From Fluviicola sp. (lineage in GTDB: Bacteria; Bacteroidota; Bacteroidia; Flavobacteriales_D; Crocinitomicaceae), in contig NVXV01000016.1 of assembly GCA_002734085.1 (NCBI GenBank), positions 7,756 to 71,755 of the forward strand: DNA of 64,000 bases. The letters are read 5' to 3'. The notes under the pieces are model-generated. The model had not been told where the DNA came from and searched no databases. It saw only the letters and a program-made list of their open reading frames with translations. Shown here piece by piece: positions 27,334-36,944 of the stretch. Position numbers and translations under genes: made by a program. Position 1 is the first letter of the stretch. Each line of letters starts with the position of its first letter.

Positions 27334-29538
27334 TTATTTTACTAATGTTACGTTCCCACTTTTCTCACCACTCTGTCCATTGATTAGGTCATACTTTAAG
27401 GTGTAGACAAATACTCCTTGATTTAATTCCTCTCCATTTAGAGTACCGTCCCAGCCTTCATCTATGTCGTCACTACTATATACCAATTGTCCATAACGGT
27501 TGAAAATATTGAACTCAATTCTTACAATTCCAATTCCTTTCACGTATAATTTATCGTTAAGTCCATCACCATTTGGTGAAAAGGCAGATGGAACATCTAT
27601 AATTTCCTCAAAATTAACTATAACAAGAACAGTGTCTCGACCGATACATCCGTTCGGGCCAACTAACGTTGGGTAATAGGTCGTTGTAAGGTAGGGCGTT
27701 GCAATAACATCTAAGCAAACGTCGCAGTCAATGTTGTCAGCGGGATCCCAATAAAAATCACCAAAACCACTATACGATGCGCTCAATTCAGCAGATCCAC
27801 CAATATCTATAATTGTATCTCCAAATCCTTGAACTTCTGGTAAATCTAAAACAGTAATACTCGTTGTTGACTGGTCTGTACCATTAGCATTAGATACTGT
27901 TAAGGTTACGTCAAACGTTCCAACGGAATCAAAGCAGACCTGAGAAGGATTTTGCTCCGTCGAAGAACTCGGGCTTCCTTCTTCAAATGTCCAGTTCCAA
28001 CTTGTAGGGTTACCTGTAGAAAGATCTGTAAATGAAATACAATCTCCTTTACATACAATACTTGTATCAACACTAAAGTCTGCAATAGGAGGATTTGAAG
28101 TACAACTAGTTACTGTGATTGACTGAGTAATATCATCTGTACCATTATCATCTGTAACAGTTAGTGTAATGTCGTATGTGCCTGCGGTACTATAGCAGAT
28201 ATTTGTAGGATTCTGATCGCTACTTGATGCTGGTGTACCTCCATTAAAAGACCAATCCCAATCAGAAATATTTGTACCCACTGAGTTATCAGATAAATCA
28301 ATACAATCTCCTTCGCAAATATTTGTTGAACTAGCTGTGAAATTAGCTGTTGGTCCTGAACCACAATTGGCCACGTTGATTTGTTGAGTTATGTCATCCG
28401 TGCCGTTGTCATCTGTAACTGTTAATGTCACATCATATGTTCCTGCAGCAGCAAAACAAACATTTGTTGGATCCTGACTATTACTGGAATTAGGAGTTCC
28501 TCCATTGAATGTCCAACTCCATGCGGATACATTTGTTCCAGTTGAATTGTCGGTGAAATCGATACAATCTCCCTCACAAATATCATAAGAAGATGCAGTA
28601 AAATCAGCCGTCGGTCCCGAACCACAAGTTGTCACATTAATTTGTTGAGTGACATCATCCGTACCGTTGTCATCAGTAACTGTTAGCGTGACATCATATG
28701 TCCCAGCAGCAGCAAAACAAACATTTGTTGGATCCTGACTATTACTTGAATTTGGAGTTCCTCCGTTAAACGTCCAGCTCCAAGCTGAGACGTTTGTCCC
28801 AGTTGAGTTATCAGTAAAGTCGATACAATCTCCTTCACATATATCATAAGAAGACGCAGTGAAATCGGCTGTAGGTCCTGATGGGGTTCCAGCAGCGAAT
28901 AGTCTCAAGTTATTTACTGCAAAAGAAGGATCTGTCCCAGCTCCATCATTATCGTTTACCCAATGAAATGCGAAACGTAAATCTGCTTGATTTTCTGCTG
29001 CAACAGGAAGATTAGCAGTAACTTCAGCCCATTCTCCTTGTCCACCTCCGCATGTAGCACCAGGTGTTTGCGTCCAAATTACATTCCACGAAGTGCCCCC
29101 GTCAATACTGTATTCTATTTCAGCAAAATCTTGACCTGCTTGCCCCACACCTATCCAGTCAAAGACTAACTCTAAATTGGTTTCGCCAATTGTAGAAATA
29201 GGTACCGTATAGGCAGCTCTAATGTCAGTTGCACCTGGGAAGCCTAAGCCACCACCATCACCAGCAAAGTAAATTGCACCTGTGCCAGCACATACTGGAC
29301 CTTGACATGTTACATGGAGAGTGTTGTTTCCATTGCCAGCTACACCACAACCTGGTGGTGCTACACCGCCTTCTTCATCACTGATTTTCCAGATATTTGC
29401 ATTTGCATCATTTGGACCAGGTTGTAACGTTAAATCCCAATCACCAGCAGTTCCATTGAAATCATCATTCCAAATCTGCACTTGACTGAAACTATATGAG
29501 ATTATTAGAACAAAAGGAATTAATAAAATACGTTTCAT
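27334..29538 (-). CDS. PKD-repeat surface adhesin with type B T9SS sorting domain
   Basis: 734 residues: signal peptide (MKRILLIPFVLIISYSFSQ), a MAM/jelly-roll-like N-terminal domain (~20-215, VWNDDF...DFAEIEYSIDGGTSW), four consecutive ~87-residue PKD-type repeats (~220-565, each with ICEGDCI or a variant, WSWTFNGGTP, and GTYDVTLTVTDDNGTD), a short linker domain, and a C-terminal type B sorting domain from DVPSAFSPNGDGLND. Repeats 1 and 2 are identical in protein over about 75 residues but differ at many silent sites. The protein is probably displayed on the surface with the help of the PorP/SprF encoded 7 bases downstream. Confidence 0.92.
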   Translation of the reverse strand: MKRILLIPFVLIISYSFSQVQIWNDDFNGTAGDWDLTLQPGPNDANANIWKISDEEGGVAPPGCGVAGNGNNTLHVTCQGPVCAGTGAIYFAGDGGGLGFPGATDIRAAYTVPISTIGETNLELVFDWIGVGQAGQDFAEIEYSIDGGTSWNVIWTQTPGATCGGGQGEWAEVTANLPVAAENQADLRFAFHWVNDNDGAGTDPSFAVNNLRLFAAGTPSGPTADFTASSYDICEGDCIDFTDNSTGTNVSAWSWTFNGGTPNSSNSQDPTNVCFAAAGTYDVTLTVTDDNGTDDVTQQINVTTCGSGPTADFTASSYDICEGDCIDFTDNSTGTNVSAWSWTFNGGTPNSSNSQDPTNVCFAAAGTYDVTLTVTDDNGTDDITQQINVANCGSGPTANFTASSTNICEGDCIDLSDNSVGTNISDWDWSFNGGTPASSSDQNPTNICYSTAGTYDITLTVTDDNGTDDITQSITVTSCTSNPPIADFSVDTSIVCKGDCISFTDLSTGNPTSWNWTFEEGSPSSSTEQNPSQVCFDSVGTFDVTLTVSNANGTDQSTTSITVLDLPEVQGFGDTIIDIGGSAELSASYSGFGDFYWDPADNIDCDVCLDVIATPYLTTTYYPTLVGPNGCIGRDTVLVIVNFEEIIDVPSAFSPNGDGLNDKLYVKGIGIVRIEFNIFNRYGQLVYSSDDIDEGWDGTLNGEELNQGVFVYTLKYDLINGQSGEKSGNVTLVK
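28392..28880 (-). repeat. Two tandem PKD-repeat units with identical protein but diverged DNA
   Basis: The units at about 28653-28880 and 28392-28619 are offset by 261 bases. They encode the same residues from GPTADF to NGTDD, yet I count roughly 25 silent base differences. Confidence 0.85.
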
Positions 29539-29581
29539 AATAAATAGTGTTGTCGTAAGTTAAACATTAACCATCGATTAC

Positions 29582-29589
29582 CAAAATTA
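29582..29589 (-). promoter_or_regulatory. Putative -7 promoter box (TAATTTTG) of the second adhesin module
   Basis: Exact minus-strand TAnnTTTG match 43 bases before the ATG of the PKD adhesin. It probably drives the adhesin, PorP/SprF, acpH and mltF. Confidence 0.45.
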
Positions 29590-29692
29590 GTTAAAATTTT
29601 AGTCATAGTAAAATTATGTGCAAAAAGATATTTTTTAAAAGAAGATGCTTTTTAAGACTACTGTTTAGGGAATTAAAGAAGAAAAAAATAGC

Positions 29693-29700
29693 TAGATTTG
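29693..29700 (+). promoter_or_regulatory. Putative -7 promoter box (TAGATTTG) that overlaps a false TTG start of miaE
   Basis: The last three bases of this exact TAnnTTTG match are the TTG at 29698 that opens the longest frame. If the box is real, that TTG is not transcribed and the ATG at 29716, 15 bases on, is the start. Confidence 0.5.
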
Positions 29701-29715
29701 AAGAAAAAATCAAAT

Positions 29716-30297
29716 ATGTTAGGTTTGAAGCTACCAACAGATCCAAGATGGATTAATATAGTTGAAAAAAACATTGAGGAAATTTTAACTGATCATGCTT
29801 ATTGTGAGCAAAAGGCCGCATCTAATGCTATAACGATTATTGTGAAGTTCCCTCAATACTCAGATGTGGTTCAAGCCATGAGTGAATTGGTTAAAGAAGA
29901 AATTGAACATTTTCAGATGGTTCACCAAGAAATATTGAAAAGAGGGTTGAAATTAGGGAGAGAACGAAAAGACGAATATATTCATGACCTTTTAAGTTTC
30001 ATACGTAAAGGAGGTGATAATGAGCAGCAATTTGTTGAACGAATGTTGTTTGGAGCAATTATTGAAGCTCGAAGCTGTGAACGTTTTCGTATTTTATCGG
30101 AAGAGTTAAGTGATCCAAATCTAAGAGTGTTTTATAGAGAATTAATGGAGAGTGAAGCTAGACATTATACAACCTTCTTAAACTTTGCTAAGAAATACTC
30201 CATGAAAATTGATGTTGACCAAAGGTGGAGAGAGTTTTTAGAGTTTGAGTCTACATTAATGATCAAGTATGGTAAACGAGAAACCATTCATGGATAG
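29716..30297 (+). CDS. miaE: tRNA-(ms2io6A37) hydroxylase-like diiron protein
   Basis: MiaE hydroxylates the isopentenyl group of ms2i6A at position 37 of tRNAs using a diiron centre and O2. The product from ATG 29716 (193 residues) opens MLGLKLPTDPRWINIVEKN, the usual start of the family. Ferritin-like helices with iron-ligand candidates are visible: DHAYCEQKAAS, LVKEEIEHFQMVH, GAIIEARSCERF and LMESEARHYTTF. A TTG-initiated extension of 6 residues is possible but overlaps the promoter box. Monocistronic by spacing. Confidence 0.9.
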   Translation: MLGLKLPTDPRWINIVEKNIEEILTDHAYCEQKAASNAITIIVKFPQYSDVVQAMSELVKEEIEHFQMVHQEILKRGLKLGRERKDEYIHDLLSFIRKGGDNEQQFVERMLFGAIIEARSCERFRILSEELSDPNLRVFYRELMESEARHYTTFLNFAKKYSMKIDVDQRWREFLEFESTLMIKYGKRETIHG

Positions 30298-30364
30298 AAG
30301 CCTTAAGCAAATGAATAAGATTGCTATCTTTTTCAACATTTTATTATCTTCATCCCCGAATAAT

Positions 30365-30372
30365 TAAATTTG
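30365..30372 (+). promoter_or_regulatory. Putative -7 box (TAAATTTG), 4 bases before the YfhO ATG
   Basis: Exact TAnnTTTG match. The distance implies transcription starting at or near the A of the ATG, i.e. a leaderless message. Confidence 0.55.
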
Positions 30373-30376
30373 CATC

Positions 30377-33370
30377 ATGCGAAACATCGATTTTTCTAAA
30401 ATTTTTAAAAATAACTGGATCCATATACTGGCAGTTGGATTATTTTTAATCACTACGTATATTTATTTTCAACCTCAATTTAAAGGTCACCGTTTAGATC
30501 AGCATGATATCGAGCAGTTTCGTGGGATGTCTAATGAAGTTGTGCATTACCGAGATGTTGAGGGAGGTGAGCCATTATGGACCAATTCGATGTTTGGAGG
30601 AATGCCTACATACCAGATTTCAACTCTTTATGAAGGTAACTTACTAAAAAAAGTCACACGATTCTTGAGTTTTGGAATGAGTTCTCCAGCTGGTATATTT
30701 ATTCTTTATCTACTAGGTTTCTACATTATGTTATTGTGTATGCGAGTCAATCCGCGAGTAGCAATTTTTGGTGCGCTTATATTTGCCTTTTCGTCCTATT
30801 TTATAATAATTCTACAGGCTGGGCATAATTCAAAGGCCGCCGCTATTGGACTTATGGGGCCAGTGATTGGCGCATTTTATATGGCTTATCGCTATAATCT
30901 GAGATGGGGTATACTGCTTTCTGCTCTTTTTATGGGAATGCAGTTAACATCAAATCATTTTCAGATCACCTATTACTTGGGTATAATATTAGTAGGCTTT
31001 GGAATTGCCGAATTCGTAAGAGCTTTTAAACACTCTCAATGGAAACGCTTTTTAACGGCGACAATAGGGATTCTTGTCGCGTATTTCTTTGCCTTAGGAA
31101 TAAATTACGGCAATATTTCATTAACGGCAGATTATGCTAAACATACAATTCGAGGAGGAAACGATATAACCATTAATCCTGATGGTACACCGAACGAAGG
31201 GGAGAGCACTTCCGGATTGGATAAGGACTATATTACGCAATGGAGTTACGGAGTAGGTGAGTCCATGACTCTTTTATCACCAAATATTAAAGGAGGATCA
31301 AGTTCAGCTATTCAGAATAGTCAATTTGCTGAAAAGTTGAGAGATCCAGATATGCGTAGAAACGCGAATTTGATAGCAAAGAATAATATTTATTGGGGAG
31401 CTCAGCCATTTGTTTCGGGTCCAGTTTATTTAGGCATAATTGTATTTTTTCTCGCATTATTGGGGATGGTCTACTTAAAAGGTCCTTTAAAATGGACACT
31501 GGCTGGAGTTACGATTCTTGCATTAATGTTGTCATGGGGTAAAAATTTCATGGGGTTAACTGATTTCTTTTTAGATTACCTCCCAGGGTATAATAAATTT
31601 CGTGCAGTTACTATAATACTGTCCGTTGTAGAATTGACCATACCATTATTGGGTGTCCTTTTCTTAAATAAGCTTTTCAAGAAACGTGAAGAAATTAAGA
31701 ATAATATAAAACCATTATTTTATACTTCTGGTGGTCTTTTGGGAATTCTAGTTTTACTTTCTTTTACTGGTTTAGGAGATGGATATCTTTCTCCAGAAGA
31801 AAAAGATATGGCCTATAGTCCGAAAGAATATATTGAGTCACGAAAAGCGGATATTAGAAAACAAATTAAAGAGGATCCGCGAATTCTTCAGCAAAATGGT
31901 ATAAGTATTAATGATAAGGCACAAATTGAAAAACTAGTAGATCAAAATGTTCCAACAGTGGCTCAAATCGATCAGCAATTTGATGCATTGGTTGATTTTA
32001 GGAAATCCATCTTTCAAACGAGTATGTGGAGGTCTATTTTATTCTTGATTTTAGGTATTGGTCTCATACTTATTTATGTCTATACAACTATAATGAAAGA
32101 AATAATTCTCATAGGTCTGGCACTAGTCACCTTAGGGGATTTGATTAGCGTTGATTTAAATTATTTAAATAATAAAAAACAAAAGAATAAAAGGGATTAC
32201 ATTCATTGGATAGAAGATGCCGATTTTGATTATCCACTTGTGCCAACTCAAGCAGATAAACAAATTTTGGAAGCTGAAGTATCTCAAGATCCCGAGTTGA
32301 AAAAGAAAGTTGAAAACGCCCGAGTAAAAAGTGATGGACGTAAAACGAGAGTAAACCCAAGAGCACTTTGGTCAAAGAAGTTTCAGACATTGAATATGAA
32401 TACAAATTACCGTGTTTATGAACAAAGAGCTGGATTTTCAAGTTCTAGACCTTCTTATTTCCATAAGGCATTAAATGGGTATCATGGTGCAAAACTAAGA
32501 CGAATTCAGAATGTGAAAGACTTTCATATTGATCGTGGCAATATGGAGGTGTTTAATATGTTGAATGTCAAATACTTTATCAGCCAAGGTAGAGCTCAGA
32601 AAAACCCAGGAGCTTTAGGAAATGGTTGGTTTGTTAAAACATTGAATGTTCAATCTAATCCAAACAAAGAACTTCTGGCTCTTGGTAGTTTGTTTACCAT
32701 TAATAACTTGGAGAATACATTTCAATTGCATATTAACGATGAAAAAGTTGAGAAAGATACCATTACTGGATTCGAGAATATCCATTTAATCAAAAATACG
32801 GACACATTGTTCTCTGGAGTGAGTCAAATTACTAGATCTAACTTGAATGCTGTTTTTGTGAAAGACGTAAATGGAGAAATGAGTTGGATTCCTTCAAAGG
32901 AACTTCAAAAAGATACGTTGAATAGTTTTACAAAAATAGTTGAGATTAAGCAAGTATATGAATTTAATCCGAAAGAAGAAGCAATTATTAGTGAAGAGGT
33001 TGCAGAAAAAGTGTCTTCTCTTCAGTATTCAGGGAATGGACAAATAGACTTCGTTTCTTATTTGCCGAATGAAATGAAGTGCAGGTTAAGTACAAATGAA
33101 AAACAATTTTTAGTCCTTTCTGAAGTGTATTATCCAAGTGGATGGAAAGCTTATTTAGACGAAAAGGAAGTTGAAATTCATCGTGTGAACTATTTGTTGA
33201 GAGGATTAGAAGTTCCCGCGGGAGATCATGAGTTGGTGATGAAATTCGAAGTACCTAAATTCCACACATCGAATAATATGGCACTTATTGGATCGATTAT
33301 TCTCTTTTTACTAATTGCTGGGGCATTTGTTAAGGACTTTCTAATGAAGAAACAGAAGAATGAAGAATAG
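30377..33370 (+). CDS. YfhO family multi-pass membrane protein
   Basis: The 997-residue protein has about a dozen hydrophobic segments in its N-terminal 600 residues and one at the C-terminus (MALIGSIILFLLIAGAFVKDF), with large extracytoplasmic loops, as in YfhO proteins. Typical elements are the N-terminal DQHDIEQFRGM and LWTNSMFGGMPTYQI segments, and VLSEVYYPSGWKAYLDEKEVEIHRVNYLLRGLEVPAGDH near the end. Gram-positive YfhO glycosylates teichoic acids; in Bacteroidota the substrate is not known, but a GT-C-type role in envelope glycosylation is likely. It leads the polysaccharide-like group: the next gene overlaps by 11 bases. Confidence 0.88.
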   Translation: MRNIDFSKIFKNNWIHILAVGLFLITTYIYFQPQFKGHRLDQHDIEQFRGMSNEVVHYRDVEGGEPLWTNSMFGGMPTYQISTLYEGNLLKKVTRFLSFGMSSPAGIFILYLLGFYIMLLCMRVNPRVAIFGALIFAFSSYFIIILQAGHNSKAAAIGLMGPVIGAFYMAYRYNLRWGILLSALFMGMQLTSNHFQITYYLGIILVGFGIAEFVRAFKHSQWKRFLTATIGILVAYFFALGINYGNISLTADYAKHTIRGGNDITINPDGTPNEGESTSGLDKDYITQWSYGVGESMTLLSPNIKGGSSSAIQNSQFAEKLRDPDMRRNANLIAKNNIYWGAQPFVSGPVYLGIIVFFLALLGMVYLKGPLKWTLAGVTILALMLSWGKNFMGLTDFFLDYLPGYNKFRAVTIILSVVELTIPLLGVLFLNKLFKKREEIKNNIKPLFYTSGGLLGILVLLSFTGLGDGYLSPEEKDMAYSPKEYIESRKADIRKQIKEDPRILQQNGISINDKAQIEKLVDQNVPTVAQIDQQFDALVDFRKSIFQTSMWRSILFLILGIGLILIYVYTTIMKEIILIGLALVTLGDLISVDLNYLNNKKQKNKRDYIHWIEDADFDYPLVPTQADKQILEAEVSQDPELKKKVENARVKSDGRKTRVNPRALWSKKFQTLNMNTNYRVYEQRAGFSSSRPSYFHKALNGYHGAKLRRIQNVKDFHIDRGNMEVFNMLNVKYFISQGRAQKNPGALGNGWFVKTLNVQSNPNKELLALGSLFTINNLENTFQLHINDEKVEKDTITGFENIHLIKNTDTLFSGVSQITRSNLNAVFVKDVNGEMSWIPSKELQKDTLNSFTKIVEIKQVYEFNPKEEAIISEEVAEKVSSLQYSGNGQIDFVSYLPNEMKCRLSTNEKQFLVLSEVYYPSGWKAYLDEKEVEIHRVNYLLRGLEVPAGDHELVMKFEVPKFHTSNNMALIGSIILFLLIAGAFVKDFLMKKQKNEE

Positions 33371-34088
33371 TTCTAAAGAAATTATAGAAAGCTTAAAGTA
33401 TTTCCAGAAAAAAAGTGGATTTTCAGAAACGAATTACTTAAGGAGTAAAGATTGGGGGTCTTTTGAGTATTGGAGGTATCGCGTTTTTAGACCAATAATA
33501 AAGGTGCGATACAAATATTTTCGAAAGAAAAACAATCCAACTCCATGGTTGTCCCCAGCAGCAACACTTTTCTTTGATGATTGGTTAAATAAAGATAAAG
33601 TGGGAGCGGAGTTCGGCAGCGGTATAAGCACCGTTTTTTTTGCGAAACGTTCAAAAGAGATAGTAAGTATTGAGCATTTTGAGCCATGGTACAATAAAGT
33701 AGTTGACCTTTTTAAGAAAGAAGGATTGACAAATGTAGAATACCGTTTTATCAAAGAAGTCAAAGTAGAAGGAATAAAGCCTTTACCCGAAAAACTCAAG
33801 AAGTATTTGAACAAAGACGATTCATTTGAAGTTAAATGGGAATACGAGAATTACTTCCAAAGTTTAGAAGATTTTGAAAATAATCACTTCGATTTCATTT
33901 TAGTCGATGGAAGAGCTAGACCAGAATGTGTGTTTTACGGTATAGACAAATTAAAGTCCAGAGGACTTATGGTTCTTGATAATTCGGAGAGAGCTCGTTA
34001 TTCAGTTGTTTTTGATGCTTTGTCAGAGTGGGATAATTATACAACAAGTAATGGCTTAACAAATACAACATTTTGGGTGAAACCATAA
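33360..34088 (+). CDS. SAM-dependent methyltransferase-like protein
   Basis: The 242-residue product has a Rossmann-type core: KVGAEFGSGISTVFFAKR is a recognisable SAM-binding motif I, IVSIEHFEPWY the following acidic strand, and HFDFILVDGRARPECV and GLMVLDNSERARY later strands of class I methyltransferases. About 70 basic/aromatic residues precede the core. It overlaps the 3' end of the YfhO gene by 11 bases and is followed by a flippase, so it probably modifies a surface glycan or lipid precursor. The substrate is unknown. Confidence 0.72.
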   Translation: MKNSSKEIIESLKYFQKKSGFSETNYLRSKDWGSFEYWRYRVFRPIIKVRYKYFRKKNNPTPWLSPAATLFFDDWLNKDKVGAEFGSGISTVFFAKRSKEIVSIEHFEPWYNKVVDLFKKEGLTNVEYRFIKEVKVEGIKPLPEKLKKYLNKDDSFEVKWEYENYFQSLEDFENNHFDFILVDGRARPECVFYGIDKLKSRGLMVLDNSERARYSVVFDALSEWDNYTTSNGLTNTTFWVKP

Positions 34089-34092
34089 TTTT

Positions 34093-35616
34093 ATGGGCGT
34101 AATCAGAAGACAGTCAGCGATTTCAGCGATATTCTCCTACTTTGGAGTGGTTGTTGGCTTTGTAACTTCTGCGCTGATAATGCCAAAAATATTGGACACT
34201 GATCAAATTGGTTTGATCAAACTAATCGTTGCCGTGACGGGTGTGTTTTCAGGTGTTTTTTCATTCGGAGTGGGTCAGTTGTTATTTAGATCATTTCCTA
34301 AGTTTGAATCAGAAAGTGGGAAGCGATCGAAGTTATATGGAGTTGCGATTAAGATAGCGCTAGTAGGTACAATTATTTCCATTCCCTTTTTTATCTTTAG
34401 TGTAGATGATCTATTTAATTTAGATAGTGAAACTTCGGGAATAAGCAAAGGAACATTTTTTCTAGTGCTTGTATTCTTAACCATAGTATCTCGATTATTT
34501 TACAATGCGATATTTAGTTATTATCGCATGCAAAATGAAATAGTTATTGATGCTTTTATTCAGAATGTGTTTCATAAACTAGGTATTCTCATTCTTTTAG
34601 TAGGACTCATTTTTGACTTTTTAAATTTTTCAGCTTTCGTCTATTCTTACCTTGGCTTATATTTGTTTTTTCCTTTCATCATGGTTTTCTATTTTTTTAG
34701 AAAAAGAAATGTGAGCAGCGAAATTCATCAAATTGACCTTTTTGGACGAAAGAATAAGTCACGTTTTTCGAGGAGTGAAAAAAAGGAATTCCTGAACTTA
34801 TTGCTTTTTGGAACCCTAACAACCATTGGAGGTTCTTTATTTCTTTATGTTGACACACTAATGGTGAATTATTATTTAAGTGAGTCTCAGGTTGGAATCT
34901 ACGGAACTATGTTTCTATTTGGAATGATTGTTATTATTCCAGCAAGGAGTCTGAAAAGTATTTCTGTTTCAGTGCTTTCCAAATCTTTCAAGGATAATGA
35001 TATAAATGAAATAACTCAGATTTATAAGAAGAGTAGTATTACATTATTAGTAATTGGTGGATTTATATTTGTTGGGGTATGGTGCAATATGTACTCGGTC
35101 TACGGATATTTACCTGAATCATTTCAACTTGGAAAATATGTCGTTTTGTTTATTGGAATTGGTCAACTTTTCGACATGGTTACTGGTGTTAACAATGAAA
35201 TAATAGCTGTTTCACCTAAGTATAAAATGAACACTTATTTTATTTTGTTATCGATTGTAGTTGGTATTTCTATTAACTTGTGGTTAATACCTTTATATGG
35301 TATTTCTGGTGCAGCATTAGCAACAATGAGTACTATACTGTTTATCAATTTACTTCGTTTAATAACAGTTTATAAAAACTTCGGAATTCATCCGTTTTCA
35401 ATAGATACACTTAAAATCATATTTTTAATTACAGGTTTAACTTTTTTAATGCAGGTAATTCCGAATGTTGAAAATTATATTCTAAACCTCTTCATCAAAG
35501 GAAGTTTGATTACTATAATTTATATACCTATTGTTTATTTTTCCAAGGTTTCTGAGGATATAAATTTTATGATAGAAAAGGTAATTAGAATTTTACTAAG
35601 AAGAAAATCTAATTAG
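34093..35616 (+). CDS. Wzx-type oligosaccharide flippase
   Basis: A 507-residue integral membrane protein with 12-14 hydrophobic segments, opening with RRQSAISAIFSYFGVVVGFVTSALIMPKIL, the typical first helix pair of polysaccharide biosynthesis (MOP superfamily) proteins. Later markers include TLTTIGGSLFLYVDTLMVNYYLSESQVGIYG and the C-terminal GISGAALATMSTILFINLLRL. It would flip lipid-linked oligosaccharides across the inner membrane. It starts 4 bases after the methyltransferase-like gene and its 3' end overlaps the convergent glycosyltransferase gene by 8 bases. Confidence 0.9.
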   Translation: MGVIRRQSAISAIFSYFGVVVGFVTSALIMPKILDTDQIGLIKLIVAVTGVFSGVFSFGVGQLLFRSFPKFESESGKRSKLYGVAIKIALVGTIISIPFFIFSVDDLFNLDSETSGISKGTFFLVLVFLTIVSRLFYNAIFSYYRMQNEIVIDAFIQNVFHKLGILILLVGLIFDFLNFSAFVYSYLGLYLFFPFIMVFYFFRKRNVSSEIHQIDLFGRKNKSRFSRSEKKEFLNLLLFGTLTTIGGSLFLYVDTLMVNYYLSESQVGIYGTMFLFGMIVIIPARSLKSISVSVLSKSFKDNDINEITQIYKKSSITLLVIGGFIFVGVWCNMYSVYGYLPESFQLGKYVVLFIGIGQLFDMVTGVNNEIIAVSPKYKMNTYFILLSIVVGISINLWLIPLYGISGAALATMSTILFINLLRLITVYKNFGIHPFSIDTLKIIFLITGLTFLMQVIPNVENYILNLFIKGSLITIIYIPIVYFSKVSEDINFMIEKVIRILLRRKSN

Positions 35617-36802
35617 ATTTTTTATATATCGACTTAAGTTCTTTTGAAGTTTGCTCCCAGTTATATTTCTCTCGGATTCCCCTTACTGAATTTGCAGACA
35701 TCTTATTATAGAGTTCTTGGTTGTTATAGATTTTTTTTATTGCTTCAGCAATACTTTTTGGGTCTTTTTCTTTGTGAACCAATCCATTTTTTAGTTCTTC
35801 AACAATTTCTTTTTGCGCTGTGGAATCACTAACTATTATAGGGAGGGCTAATGAGGAATACTGAAAGATTTTATTAGCATAAGTCGTATCATGATGAATG
35901 TTTTTATGTAAGGGGCTACACCCTATTTTAGATGACGAAATATATGATTGAAAAAGTTTAAAGGGTTGCCAACCAGTAAGATCTACATATTGTTGAATGT
36001 TTAGTTTTTTTGTTTCCTTTTTTAAGATAAAATCATCCTTACTCTTACCTACTATGACTAGTTTGATATTCGGGATATGATTAATTAATAATGGTATAGA
36101 CCTTATCAAGTCTAAAGTTCCTCTGCGCAATCCAGTCTCACCAAGATAAAGAATTACAAAGTCATTTTTATATCTTTCTTCGATTCTCTGTGAGATACTA
36201 TATTCGGTATAAAATACTTTTCTAATTGTATTTGGAACGACTTTAATTTTATTTTCACTTATACCAACCTCTTTTTGATAATATTTTTTCGCAGAATTTG
36301 TAACTACGATAACATAATCCGCCATCCGTATGTACTTGTATTCATATTTTTTCCAGAGCTTTGGATGAATTAGAATTCTTCCCATTAAACTTTTAACGTG
36401 ACTATAATATTTCATTATTTCAGGTCTGTTTTCATGGAGGTCTAATACTATTCTGAGTTTTTTGTCTCTATTTAACCAAAAAACAGATCTTGCAACTTTC
36501 ATATCATGGATATGAATAATCTGAATATTATTCTTTTCTAAAAAGTCTTTAATTTTAGCTTTTAACAGTAGGTGATATATAGGAAGTGTATAAGCTAGTG
36601 CTGAAAGTTTATAGACAAATTTACCACACTTGTACCTTCTGATGTTAATACCTGAATGGAGATCTTCCTTTGGTAGCTTTGTACCGTCGAGGTCCAAGCA
36701 AAATAAAAAAATTTCGTGCCCTTCTTTTATTAGTGATACAGCTTCATTAACTACCCGAGGATCAGGAGGAAATTGATCATCCAAAATCATTCCTATTTTC
36801 AT
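35609..36802 (-). CDS. GT4-family glycosyltransferase
   Basis: 397 residues with the GT-B fold pattern of family 4 retaining transferases: the N-terminal MKIGMILDDQFPPDPRV loop and VNEAVSLIKEGHEI, the interdomain VIVVTNSAKKYYQKEVGI followed by KIKVVPNTI, then FVILYLGETGLRRG (donor domain start) and the nucleotide-sugar region with YSSLALPIIVSDSTAQKEIV. It probably transfers a sugar during surface polysaccharide assembly, in keeping with the convergent flippase. Donor and acceptor are not predictable. Confidence 0.9.
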   Translation of the reverse strand: MKIGMILDDQFPPDPRVVNEAVSLIKEGHEIFLFCLDLDGTKLPKEDLHSGINIRRYKCGKFVYKLSALAYTLPIYHLLLKAKIKDFLEKNNIQIIHIHDMKVARSVFWLNRDKKLRIVLDLHENRPEIMKYYSHVKSLMGRILIHPKLWKKYEYKYIRMADYVIVVTNSAKKYYQKEVGISENKIKVVPNTIRKVFYTEYSISQRIEERYKNDFVILYLGETGLRRGTLDLIRSIPLLINHIPNIKLVIVGKSKDDFILKKETKKLNIQQYVDLTGWQPFKLFQSYISSSKIGCSPLHKNIHHDTTYANKIFQYSSLALPIIVSDSTAQKEIVEELKNGLVHKEKDPKSIAEAIKKIYNNQELYNKMSANSVRGIREKYNWEQTSKELKSIYKKSN

Positions 36803-36944
36803 CGTCCCTCAATTTTAGAATAAATTCAAGCAAAAATAACAATAATCTCTAAAGTCATTTAAAGTATGATAATATATAAACTTTATATTCACTTATTTTG
36901 ACTTTACAATGATATGATTTATGTTTACAATAAGATTAACAAAT

